From positions 1 through 64,000 of the forward strand of contig CADBXM010000014.1 in assembly GCA_902798745.1 (NCBI GenBank): DNA of 64,000 nt. Reading direction: 5' to 3'. This stretch comes from an uncultured Eubacteriales bacterium. GTDB lineage: Bacteria; Bacillota; Clostridia; Peptostreptococcales; Anaerovoracaceae. Positions 25,846-34,012 of the stretch are shown piece after piece; position 1 is the first letter of the stretch; each line of letters opens with the position of its first letter. Both the position numbers and the translations under genes were made by a program. Under the pieces are notes generated by a model that did not search any database, was not told the DNA's origin, and worked only from the letters and a program-made list of their open reading frames with translations.

Positions 25846-25979
25846 CCCTGACTAAATATTAATAATCTATAATATACGCATTATTGCATGTTAAATAGGA
25901 GTAAAATCCAAACTGGATCATAGGACAGATCCGCGTTTTATATTGACGATATAGTATCGAATAACAAATTATTGTAAAT

Positions 25980-27473
25980 ATGAGAGAAAGAACAATTAGA
26001 ACAAATCTGATAATTATCTTAGCGATGCTGGCCATGCTGCTGCTGTTTGCATCAGCATCAACTTACGCTGTCTCTGCGCCAAAAGCCAGCGGACAGGTGA
26101 ATTCGTCAGACGGAGCTTATCTTAGGAAGTCTTCATCTACGAATTCAAGCCAGCTTGCTTTATTATCAGATAACACCCATGTGACTATCTACAAGGAAGT
26201 CTTCAAGAAACAATCGAGTACTTCCGCATCAAATGTATGGTATTACGTCAAAGCTGAAGGAAAGAAAGGATATATCAGATCAGATCTCGTAGATAACGTG
26301 AAATATGGCGCCGTTAAGGGCAAAGTCAAGAGTAAGATCAACTACAGAAAAGGTCCGGGGACCAAGATGAAGATCCTTGGCACGTATAAAAAGGGAAAGA
26401 AGGTCACTGTCTGCCTGAAAGCCAATCCTGTATCATCGACCAAAGGCTCGAGCAAGAAATGGTATAAAGTGAAAGCTGGATCAAAGTATTACTACGTTTG
26501 TTCAAAGAGTATAAAACTTACTGGCAAGGTCACTTCCGCTGCTGTGTCGGGAAATACAGGCAACACAAATACCGGTGCACCTGTATCGTATATGTCAGAC
26601 TCGCAGTTCGAGAAATACTTAAGCGCTCAGGGCTTTCCTGAGTCATATAAGGTAAAGCTGAGAAAACTTCACAAATCTCACCCTAATTGGGGATTTGTCG
26701 GGTACAAGACCGGTATCAAGTGGTCTTCCGCGCTTGCTGCAGAGACAAAGAAGGGCGTTTCTCTTGTTTCAAAAAGTGAACCGTCACGGTACAGGAACGG
26801 CTCTTCGCAGCCTGAACCAGGTTGGTACAACGCGAATAGCAAAACAGTGGCTTATTATATGGATCCGAGAAACTTCTTAAACGAAACGAGTGTGTATATG
26901 TTTGAGGATCTTTCGCACAAGCCTTCATATCAGACTGTCGGCGTAGTGAGCAAGATACTTAAGGACACTAAGCTTCCAAAATACGGCTTCACTGCAAGCC
27001 TGTTTGTAAAGGCCGGAGCAAATAATAACACGAGCCCTGTCTTCCTGGCATCGAGAGCCAGACAGGAAACAGGATCTGGCGGGAAAGCTATAGACGGTAC
27101 ATCAAAACTCGGTAAGGTGTACAATCCTTTCAACATAGGAGCCTGCGGTGGTGCTGATCCTTTGTATAACGGGCTTGTGTACGCAAAGGCTGCCGGATGG
27201 AACACACCTGAGAAAGCGCTCAATGGAGGCGCGAAGCTGCTAGCTAAGTATTATATAAACAAGGGACAGCATACGACCTACTATCAGAGATTCAACGCCA
27301 GAAACGGAGCGTCAAAGATGGGAACGCATCAATATATGACCAATATACAGGCGCCTTACTATGAAGCTCTGTCAACCAAGAATTCTTATGCGAGTTACGG
27401 CATAACGAGTCATAGTCTGGTATTTGAGATACCGATATACGAATCAATGCCGTCATCAACAAAACTTCCTTAA
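25980..27473 (+). CDS. Secreted SH3-domain N-acetylglucosaminidase-like hydrolase
   Basis: A 497-residue exported protein that probably cuts cell-wall glycan. A signal peptide (1-31, ending STYAVSA) precedes two SH3-like wall-binding domains: SSDGAYLRKSSSTNSSQ (about 40-105) and SKINYRKGPGTKMKILG (about 118-182). The C-terminal glucosaminidase-like part (about 210-490) shows MDPRNFLNE, ASRARQETGSGG, YNPFNIGACGG and HQYMTNIQAP; the Glu in RQETG is the likely catalytic acid. The ATG at 25980 has no evident Shine-Dalgarno, but the signal peptide fits this start. The gene stands alone, between the tRNA terminator and its own terminator. Confidence 0.87.
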   Translation: MRERTIRTNLIIILAMLAMLLLFASASTYAVSAPKASGQVNSSDGAYLRKSSSTNSSQLALLSDNTHVTIYKEVFKKQSSTSASNVWYYVKAEGKKGYIRSDLVDNVKYGAVKGKVKSKINYRKGPGTKMKILGTYKKGKKVTVCLKANPVSSTKGSSKKWYKVKAGSKYYYVCSKSIKLTGKVTSAAVSGNTGNTNTGAPVSYMSDSQFEKYLSAQGFPESYKVKLRKLHKSHPNWGFVGYKTGIKWSSALAAETKKGVSLVSKSEPSRYRNGSSQPEPGWYNANSKTVAYYMDPRNFLNETSVYMFEDLSHKPSYQTVGVVSKILKDTKLPKYGFTASLFVKAGANNNTSPVFLASRARQETGSGGKAIDGTSKLGKVYNPFNIGACGGADPLYNGLVYAKAAGWNTPEKALNGGAKLLAKYYINKGQHTTYYQRFNARNGASKMGTHQYMTNIQAPYYEALSTKNSYASYGITSHSLVFEIPIYESMPSSTKLP

Positions 27474-27479
27474 AGAGAA

Positions 27480-27512
27480 TGAACTGCGGTCAGCCGCAGT
27501 TCACTTTTTTTC
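27480..27512. terminator. Terminator overlapping the stop of the opposing gene
   Basis: Stem TGAACTGCGG/CCGCAGTTCA with a 4-base loop, followed on the + strand by CTTTTTTT. It ends the glucosaminidase transcript. The same bases code for the last residues and TGA stop of the convergent radical SAM gene, so the terminator is embedded in coding sequence. Confidence 0.85.
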
Positions 27513-28419
27513 CCTGGTATGTATCTCTGTCCTTAAGCTCTCGGTTTATCATATTAAGGATAGTGCGTTTTCGGTAGCTCCACTCGGGCGAAACGAGCAG
27601 CTTTCTCGGGACATCGCCTGTGATACGGTGGATGGTGATATCACTTGGTATGATTTCGAGACATCTTACGACCAGGTCGACATATTCTTCCATTGATCCA
27701 AATGGCATGTAATCAGGCATCGAGGTGTAAAGCCCCGATGTTTTTACAATATTCATTAGATGCAGTTTGATGCCAAAAACAGATTTCTCGCAGACATGTC
27801 TTACGGAATCGAGCATCATTTCCTCTGTCTCGCCGGGAAGTCCCAGAATAAGGTGAGTCACTACCTTGATGCCCCGCGATATGAGATCGGCGGCCGCTCT
27901 GTCATAGGTGTTGACATTGTAGCATGTGTTCATTGACTTCAATGTTTCATCGTGCATGCTCTGAAGTCCGAGCTCGACCCATAAGAAGTACTTTTCATTG
28001 ATCTCTTCGAGAAGATCAAGCACATCCTCATTGAGGCAGTCAGGTCTTGTGGCAATTGCGATACCTTCGATACGAGGATCTGAAAGCGCTTCATAATAAA
28101 GAGATCTCAATGTTTCAACAGGGGCATAAGTGTTTGTAAAAGACTGGAAATAGGCGATATATCCCGCACTGGGCCATTTCTCGGATAGTCTTTCGATCTG
28201 CTCGCTTATAGATCTGTGTATATCGACCGAACCGTCTTTCAAGTGAGAGGCGAGTTCACCGGATCCGCCACCGCTGCAAAAGGCGCAGCCGTCAAACGAG
28301 AGGGTGCCGTCGCGGTTAGGGCAGGTAAAGCCCGCGTCAATAGAGAGCTTGACCATCTTATGGCCAAACTCTTTTTTGAGATGATCGCCTATTGAATTAT
28401 ATCTTTCGCCACCTTGCAT
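27490..28419 (-). CDS. TIGR01212-type radical SAM protein (YhcC-like)
   Basis: A 309-residue radical SAM protein. The cluster-binding motif is of the long type, CPNRDGTLSFDGCAFCSGG, in which three cysteines hold the 4Fe-4S cluster. IATRPDCLNEDVLDLL, WVELGLQS and LILGLPGETEEMM follow, as in the YhcC/Elp3-like group. The substrate is not known; relatives are suspected in RNA modification. This is the only clear minus-strand gene in the window. It diverges from queH, leaving 61 bp for two promoters. Confidence 0.9.
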   Translation of the reverse strand: MQGGERYNSIGDHLKKEFGHKMVKLSIDAGFTCPNRDGTLSFDGCAFCSGGGSGELASHLKDGSVDIHRSISEQIERLSEKWPSAGYIAYFQSFTNTYAPVETLRSLYYEALSDPRIEGIAIATRPDCLNEDVLDLLEEINEKYFLWVELGLQSMHDETLKSMNTCYNVNTYDRAAADLISRGIKVVTHLILGLPGETEEMMLDSVRHVCEKSVFGIKLHLMNIVKTSGLYTSMPDYMPFGSMEEYVDLVVRCLEIIPSDITIHRITGDVPRKLLVSPEWSYRKRTILNMINRELKDRDTYQGKKVNCG

Positions 28420-28480
28420 ATTAAAACGATATTGGATTTATGGTATCATTAAGGGTAAGTTTTGGTATAAGGAGCATAGC

Positions 28481-29149
28481 ATGGAAAAAGCCGATGGATG
28501 CGTTCCTTTTGTGAATAGTGAAGGCAGTCTCGTTTACGGAAGCGAGATAGCGGGCATAAAGCTGATGCCGGAAAAACCTAGCGTGCTGCTTCACGCATGC
28601 TGCGGCCCTTGCTCGACATCCTGCGTCGAGAGGCTTGCGCCCGACTATGCCATGACCGTGTACTATTATAATCCAAACATCACTGACAGAGAAGAATATT
28701 ACCTTAGGCGTGATACACTGCTTCAGTTTCTGAACTCATTTAACGAAGAGTTCAAAGAAAACTTCACTGTCGGATATTTGGAAGGGCCTTATGACAGGGA
28801 GAAGTTCCTTGACAGAGCGACAGCCCTCGCAGATGAACCTGAAGGCGGTAAAAGATGCGATCTTTGCTTTGCCATGAGACTTGCGGAGACGGCAAGAAAA
28901 GCCGCAGAGATGGAAATGGACTATTTCACGACGACCATGTCAGTGAGCCCTCATAAAAATTATGAAAAGATAAAGGATCTCGGCCTGATGCTCCAGGAAG
29001 AGACAGGCGTGAGGTTTCTGGATATAGATTTTAAAAAGAAAAACGGATTCGGCAGAAGTGTTGAACTGTCAAAAAAATACGGATTATATAGACAGAACTT
29101 CTGCGGATGTGATTTTGCAAGGTATGCGCTTAATGACAGCCGGAAATAA
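28481..29149 (+). CDS. queH: Epoxyqueuosine reductase QueH
   Basis: A 222-residue protein of the DUF208/QueH family, the non-QueG enzyme that reduces epoxyqueuosine to queuosine in tRNA. Metal-binding cysteines are in HACCGPCSTSC and GKRCDLCFAMRL, with FCGCDFARY at the end. TTTMSVSPHKN and YYNPNI are also conserved. The pathway partners queA and tgt are at 53440-55656 in the same window. Start with AAGGAGCATAGC. The 3' end overlaps the lipoprotein gene. Confidence 0.95.
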   Translation: MEKADGCVPFVNSEGSLVYGSEIAGIKLMPEKPSVLLHACCGPCSTSCVERLAPDYAMTVYYYNPNITDREEYYLRRDTLLQFLNSFNEEFKENFTVGYLEGPYDREKFLDRATALADEPEGGKRCDLCFAMRLAETARKAAEMEMDYFTTTMSVSPHKNYEKIKDLGLMLQEETGVRFLDIDFKKKNGFGRSVELSKKYGLYRQNFCGCDFARYALNDSRK

Positions 29150-30071
29150 GAGGAAAATACTGAATAACTTTTTTCTGATACTGGCGCTTTCGCTGATCCT
29201 TGTCGCGTGCGGCGGAGGAGGCGCGCCTGCTTCAAGTGATGCACCGGCAGGTGACAGTGATTCTGTTTATGAAGCTCCTGAATTCAAGGACGCTGTGTTT
29301 GACGAAGATTCTGCGGAGGGCAACTCAGAGGTATTGGTAGACCTGTCACACTGTGACGAAGGCTACTTTTCTGTTTACTGCACGTGCGATGCGAAGACCA
29401 AGCTTCAGGTGCTTAAGGACGATGAGACATATACATATGATGTGACTATAGGAAAGGACCAGATATATCCGTTCCAGCTGGGCAATGGTCAATACACCAT
29501 AAAGGTGATGAAAAACATCGTCGATACCAAGTACAGTGAGCTTTATGTGACTTACGCTGACGTGAACATCGAGGACGAATTCGATCCGTTTCTCCGCCCG
29601 AGTCAGTACGCGGATTACAGCGAGTCGTCAGAGTGCGTGAATAAGGCTGCCGAACTAGCGGCATCTTCTTCAGACGCAAATGATTTTATAACCAAAGTTT
29701 ACGAATACGTCTGCAAAAATATCGATTACGACAAAGAAAAGGCTGCCGGGATCAAGCCGGGTTACTTACCGGTACCGGATGAGACTCTTAAAACCGGAAA
29801 AGGCATATGCTTCGACTATGCCTCACTCGCTGCATCTATGCTCAGGAGCCAGGGTATTCCTACCAAGATCATCTTCGGATATGTGGGAGACTCCGGCGAC
29901 CTTTATCACGCATGGAACATGTTCTATACAGAGGAATCCGGTTGGGTGTCTGTAGAGTTCGAAGTAAGTGAAGATGAATGGAACCGTCTCGACCTCACGT
30001 TTTCTGCGAACGGAGCAGACAGCAATTATATAGGTGACGGATCGAATTATCTGGATGTATATCAGTTTTGA
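29133..30071 (+). CDS. Transglutaminase-like lipoprotein
   Basis: A 312-residue lipoprotein. The N-terminus is a signal peptide with lipobox LVAC followed by GGGG, so it is anchored to the outer face of the membrane. The C-terminal transglutaminase-like core has GKGICFDYASLAASMLRSQGIP (the catalytic Cys) and YHAWNMFY (the His); the acidic member is probably in the following WVSVEFEV strand region. Such proteins act as cysteine proteases or crosslinkers of surface proteins. The start at 29133 lies within queH. It is 20 bp before the pilC-like gene, so it may belong to that transcript. Confidence 0.83.
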   Translation: MTAGNKRKILNNFFLILALSLILVACGGGGAPASSDAPAGDSDSVYEAPEFKDAVFDEDSAEGNSEVLVDLSHCDEGYFSVYCTCDAKTKLQVLKDDETYTYDVTIGKDQIYPFQLGNGQYTIKVMKNIVDTKYSELYVTYADVNIEDEFDPFLRPSQYADYSESSECVNKAAELAASSSDANDFITKVYEYVCKNIDYDKEKAAGIKPGYLPVPDETLKTGKGICFDYASLAASMLRSQGIPTKIIFGYVGDSGDLYHAWNMFYTEESGWVSVEFEVSEDEWNRLDLTFSANGADSNYIGDGSNYLDVYQF

Positions 30072-30091
30072 TACGAAAGGAGCCGTAATAA

Positions 30092-31156
30092 ATGAGCCAG
30101 GATAACAACAACAAGAAGTCCCTGCTGAGTTACACCGAGCTGGGGTCGTTCTTCGAGAATATGGCTATGATGGTGAAATCGGGCATATCCGTGCCCGAAG
30201 CCGCTGCGCTGCTGAAAGAGGAGGCAGATCCTGAAGAGAGGAGCCTTACTGCAGCGCTGACAACTTTGAGCGATCAGTTGTCGATGGGTTCTCCTTTGGG
30301 CGACGCCATGAAATCGACAGAAGCGTTCCCTGATTATGCGAATGACATGATCAGCTCGTCTGAATACACAGGAAAGCTGGAGAACACGCTGTTCCACCTT
30401 TCAGGCTACTACAGGACAGAAAACAGCCTCAGAAACACGCTCAAATCAGCGGTCAGGTATCCTGTAATACTCCTGTTCATGGTCATAGCGGTACTCGCGC
30501 TGATGCTGGCGCTTGTGTTCCCGGCGTTTTATGGTGTATACAACAACTTGACAGGAGGGCTAGCCGCTTCATCATATGGCTATATCAATGTTCCTTTCAC
30601 ACTCTGCAAAGTGCTGTTGGTCATCATGATCATTCTTGTGATACTGATGCTTGCAGGCATATACATGTGGAGGAACGGCAAAAAAGAGAAGGTAAGGAAT
30701 ATCCTGTCAAAGTCTACGCTTTTCAGAGAATTGTTTGACGATCTCGATCTTTACAGGTTTACTTCATGCTTCGAGATGTTCCTTTCAAGCGGAGAACATC
30801 AGGATGAAGCATTGATAAAGAGCATACCGGTGGTCGAAGGAAGCGCACTTAAAGAAAAGCTTCAACGTTGTGCGGACAAAATGGCAGCCGGGATGAGTTT
30901 CTCGCAGACCGCATATGAGGAGAAGCTTTACGATCCTACCAATAACAGGATGCTTATCCCTGCTGAAAGATCGGGTATGCTTGATGACATAATGCAGAAG
31001 ATAATGACGAACCTAAGAGATAGCATCGATAAGAACACCGGGCTTATCGCAAACACAGCGGAGCCTCTTCTTACAGGTATTCTTATGATCTTCATAGGAA
31101 TAATGCTCATAAGCCTTATGGTGCCTCTTATCGGAATAATGAATTCCATAGGCTAA
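30092..31156 (+). CDS. PilC/GspF-type platform protein
   Basis: A 354-residue inner-membrane protein of the type II secretion F family. Two F domains are seen: FFENMAMMVKSGISVPEAAALL (about 16-120) and FTSCFEMFLSSGEHQDEAL (about 222-330). TM segments lie near 128-150 (VILLFMVIAVLALMLALVF), 172-195 and the C-terminus (LLTGILMIFIGIMLISLMV). In type IV pili it is the base that couples ATPase to pilin. Start with GAAAGGAGCC. It opens a cluster that ends in pilT, without a PilB-type ATPase. Confidence 0.88.
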   Translation: MSQDNNNKKSLLSYTELGSFFENMAMMVKSGISVPEAAALLKEEADPEERSLTAALTTLSDQLSMGSPLGDAMKSTEAFPDYANDMISSSEYTGKLENTLFHLSGYYRTENSLRNTLKSAVRYPVILLFMVIAVLALMLALVFPAFYGVYNNLTGGLAASSYGYINVPFTLCKVLLVIMIILVILMLAGIYMWRNGKKEKVRNILSKSTLFRELFDDLDLYRFTSCFEMFLSSGEHQDEALIKSIPVVEGSALKEKLQRCADKMAAGMSFSQTAYEEKLYDPTNNRMLIPAERSGMLDDIMQKIMTNLRDSIDKNTGLIANTAEPLLTGILMIFIGIMLISLMVPLIGIMNSIG

Positions 31157-31181
31157 AGGAGCAGATTACAGGACAACGGAC

Positions 31182-31496
31182 ATGAGACTGATATCCAAGC
31201 ACAGATTCTTAGCGGCAATGATACTTGCAGCGGTCATACTGATCGCGGCTGTGTTGGCGTGGGCGGGAGTCAGCTCCAGAAACAGCATGGCCGACCAGAC
31301 TGACTCCATCAGAGATACTGTAATGGCAAGGGCGCTTCAGTGCTACGTCATCGAGGGCGCTTATCCCGAGAGTCTGGATTATCTCAAAGAAAACTACGGC
31401 CTTGCTGTAAACACTGAGGACTATCGGATCATATACATACCTTACGCGGAGAATCTTCCGCCTGAGGTGAAAGTTATATACCTAGGGGATAAATGA
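31182..31496 (+). CDS. Small pilin-like membrane protein
   Basis: A 104-residue protein with a basic N-terminus, one long hydrophobic helix (about 9-30) and a short outer domain with the sequence ALQCYVIEGAYPESLDYLKENYGL. The segment CYVIEGAYPESLDYL recalls the start of the globular part of major pseudopilins, where proline follows a Tyr. The typical G-F-x-x-x-E cleavage motif is missing. It is probably a pilus or pseudopilus subunit; this is inferred from position and shape. Confidence 0.55.
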   Translation: MRLISKHRFLAAMILAAVILIAAVLAWAGVSSRNSMADQTDSIRDTVMARALQCYVIEGAYPESLDYLKENYGLAVNTEDYRIIYIPYAENLPPEVKVIYLGDK

Positions 31497-31497
31497 T

Positions 31498-31944
31498 ATG
31501 TCACAGCGTGTAAAAACACTCAGAGACTTAATAATCGTCCTTACGACCACAGTTCTGTTTGCGGTCATACTTTGTCTTGTGGTGTTTGCCGCAAGGGGTT
31601 ATCAGCATTCAGCTGAGATCCAGGATGAAAGCGGAAATACCAGAGCTGTGCTTTCGTATATCGTAAACAGCGTTAGAGACAGCGGGTCGGATGATATCAG
31701 CGTTAAGGATATATCCGGAGCTCAGTGCCTCGTGATAGGCGGGGATGGCTACGAGCAGAGGTTCTACCTCAACGACGGTAGCCTGCTTGAGGAATATACC
31801 GAGCCCGATGCCGGCAACAATCCGGATGTGGCGCTCGAGATAGGAAAGACCGGATCGCTTGAATTTGAGCTTGGCGATGACGGAATACTCACTATTAGGA
31901 CAGACAGCGGTTCATCCGCGGTAAATACCGGGAGACACAAATGA
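31498..31944 (+). CDS. DUF4860-like membrane-anchored protein
   Basis: A 148-residue protein with one N-terminal TM (about 10-33) and an outer domain of beta-rich character (AQCLVIGGDGYEQRFYLNDGSLLEEY, LEFELGDDGILTIRTD). The layout is that of DUF4860 proteins found in clostridial pilus-like clusters. It starts one base after the previous stop and overlaps the next gene by ATGA. Probably a minor pseudopilin. No enzyme motif is seen. Confidence 0.55.
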   Translation: MSQRVKTLRDLIIVLTTTVLFAVILCLVVFAARGYQHSAEIQDESGNTRAVLSYIVNSVRDSGSDDISVKDISGAQCLVIGGDGYEQRFYLNDGSLLEEYTEPDAGNNPDVALEIGKTGSLEFELGDDGILTIRTDSGSSAVNTGRHK

Positions 31945-32501
31945 GAAGCAGAAGGGATACAGCATTCACAGTCGAGCTACTTGGGCTCTTCATATTGCTG
32001 ATAGTGGTGATCACGGTGATCTCCTCTGTATTTGTGATGGGCAGAGCTCACAGTCTGCAGGCAAAGCAACTCACAGAGGCTGTCATTATTGCGGAAAGCG
32101 CTGCGGAGACAGCTTCGGCAGCGCCGGATAATGACAAACTCCTCGATGCAATCGCCGGCATGGACAACAGCTATGGGCACGCAGCGGTATCAAAAGAAAG
32201 CAGCGAAGATGACGGGGTCACTGTATTTGCATCGGCATCGATAGACAGATACGATCCTTCATCACGCTCAAACAAGTATCTGATCAGGATCACGAGAAGC
32301 TATCCTGACGGCACAGATTCAGAGAGAGCAGACAAAGGCGCGTATGCGCAGGATGTGATAGACATTTTTGAACCGGGAAAAGCGAATACCGAACAGCTGG
32401 ATCAGATAGACGACAGCAAACTGGGTGAACCTTTGTATACGCTTACGGCCGGCAGGTATTTTGAGCCTGAAAACATGAGCGGGGAAGGAGGAGAGTCATG
32501 A
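31941..32501 (+). CDS. Pseudopilin-like protein with prepilin-type helix
   Basis: A 186-residue protein. The N-terminus RSRRDTAFTVELLGLFILL resembles a type IV prepilin: a short basic leader, then a helix with an early glutamate (AFTVE). The residue before the cut would be Thr or Ala, not Gly, so processing is uncertain. The outer part is hydrophilic and rich in Ser and Asp. The start is in ATGA with the upstream gene and the stop in ATGA with the next one. Confidence 0.58.
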   Translation: MRSRRDTAFTVELLGLFILLIVVITVISSVFVMGRAHSLQAKQLTEAVIIAESAAETASAAPDNDKLLDAIAGMDNSYGHAAVSKESSEDDGVTVFASASIDRYDPSSRSNKYLIRITRSYPDGTDSERADKGAYAQDVIDIFEPGKANTEQLDQIDDSKLGEPLYTLTAGRYFEPENMSGEGGES

Positions 32502-32902
32502 ACCACAAAACAAGACTCGGGCCTATAGCCATTTTCCTCGCGGTAGTAGTTATGGTAATAACCACTATGGCTCTTCTCACTTTAGCTACTACGAATGCCG
32601 ACAGGACTATGGCACTCAGATTCGCCTCTGTCACGCAGACGCGTTATCAGCTTGAAGCGGACGGGGAACATTTTATCAGTGAAGCCTGCGAAGCTTATTC
32701 CGGTGGCAGCGCATATGTTCCCGGCGGTAATGCCAAAGCTACAGATAAAGGCCTGGCGTTCTATGAAGAATTGAACGGATACAGCATTACCGTGGAGATC
32801 AGCACTCCGGACGCAGAAGGGAATTATGAACTTCTCGAATGGAAACTCAGCAAACTCTGGGATTCGCATGACCCTGTGAATGATATATGGCAGGGATTCT
32901 GA
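32498..32902 (+). CDS. PilX-like small membrane protein
   Basis: A 134-residue protein with one N-terminal TM (GPIAIFLAVVVMVITTMALL, about 8-27), then LATTNADRTMALRFASVTQTRYQLEADGE. The length, the TM and the Thr/Asn-rich stretch after it recall PilX/minor pilin scaffolds. ATGA overlap with the upstream gene. No cleavage glycine is evident. Confidence 0.52.
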   Translation: MNHKTRLGPIAIFLAVVVMVITTMALLTLATTNADRTMALRFASVTQTRYQLEADGEHFISEACEAYSGGSAYVPGGNAKATDKGLAFYEELNGYSITVEISTPDAEGNYELLEWKLSKLWDSHDPVNDIWQGF

Positions 32903-32939
32903 TGATACCGATTAGCATATATACTGAAAGGAAGAGGAA

Positions 32940-33998
32940 ATGACACTTCACGACATACTTACAGCCGCTACAAGCAAAGGGGCTTCTGATATTTTCATCA
33001 TCGCCGGTATTCCTATCACTTACAAGATAAAAGGTTTGCAGGACAGGCAAGATGGCGAGATCATGAAACCCGACTCCATCAGCGCTGTGATCGATGAGAT
33101 CTACGAGTCTGCCGGCCGTGAAAAAACAAATCTGGATAATTCATTCGACGATGACTTCTCATTTTCTATCAGAGATTTGGGTAGATTCAGGGTCAATGTA
33201 TTCAGACAGAGGGGTTCACTGGCAGCCGTTATCAGAGTGATAAGATTCGGAGTTCCTGATCCTGAGGCGCTCAGCATTCCTGAAAACGTGCTGTCGCTCG
33301 CGGATAACAAGACAGGCTTGGTGCTGGTCACAGGAGCGGCAGGCTCAGGAAAATCCACGACACTCGCGTGCATGATCGACCGCATCAACAGGACGAGAGA
33401 GGCGCATATCATCACCATGGAGGATCCGATAGAATACCTCCATCACCATAATCGCAGTATAGTTTCACAGAGAGAGATATTCATCGATACACCGGGATAT
33501 CTCGAGTCGCTTAGATCTGCGCTTAGAGAGAGCCCTGATGTTATACTTCTCGGCGAGATGAGAGACTTCGATACGATATCATCTGCGATTACCGCTGCTG
33601 AGACCGGTGTACTGCTGTTCAGTACGCTCCACACATCGAGCGCGGACAATACGATCAACAGGATAGTTGATGTTTTCCCTGCCAACCAGCAGGTGCAGGT
33701 GAGAAGCCAGCTGGCTCAGCTCATAAAGGGCGTCGTTTGCCAGCAGCTGGTAACATCCGTTGATGGTACTCTTATTCCTGTGTTTGAGGTGATGAAGTCG
33801 TCTCCTGCCATTCACAACATGATAAGAGAAGGCAAGCTGCATCAGCTCGAGTCGGCAATGCAGGCCGCATCGGCAGATGGTATGGTGACAATGGATACAA
33901 GCCTGTTTGATCTTTATCAGAAGGGAAGGATCACTAAAGATACGCTCCTTACTTCTTGCAACAATTATGAATTCATGGTCAAGAAGGTAGGAGTATAG
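32940..33998 (+). CDS. pilT: PilT-type pilus ATPase
   Basis: A 352-residue hexameric ATPase of the PilT group, which in type IV pili drives retraction. Seen: ASDIFIIAGIPITYKI at the N-terminus, RFRVNVFRQRG, Walker A TGAAGSGKST (131-140), Asp-box ITMEDPIEYLH, Walker B SPDVILLGEMRDFDT, His-box LFSTLHTSSA and VCQQLV. The AIRVI-like C-terminal retraction motif of classical PilT is not obvious. It is the only ATPase of the cluster, so it may serve assembly as well. Start with GAAAGGAAGAGGAA. Confidence 0.93.
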   Translation: MTLHDILTAATSKGASDIFIIAGIPITYKIKGLQDRQDGEIMKPDSISAVIDEIYESAGREKTNLDNSFDDDFSFSIRDLGRFRVNVFRQRGSLAAVIRVIRFGVPDPEALSIPENVLSLADNKTGLVLVTGAAGSGKSTTLACMIDRINRTREAHIITMEDPIEYLHHHNRSIVSQREIFIDTPGYLESLRSALRESPDVILLGEMRDFDTISSAITAAETGVLLFSTLHTSSADNTINRIVDVFPANQQVQVRSQLAQLIKGVVCQQLVTSVDGTLIPVFEVMKSSPAIHNMIREGKLHQLESAMQAASADGMVTMDTSLFDLYQKGRITKDTLLTSCNNYEFMVKKVGV

Positions 33999-34012
33999 AA
34001 AGGAGACTTCAG

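Noticed and set aside
25846..25979. Riboswitch upstream of the glucosaminidase gene
   Set aside because: A TATAAT at 25868-25873 and a small stem (GGATC/GATCC) exist, but no conserved core of a c-di-GMP, c-di-AMP or other known riboswitch could be recognised.
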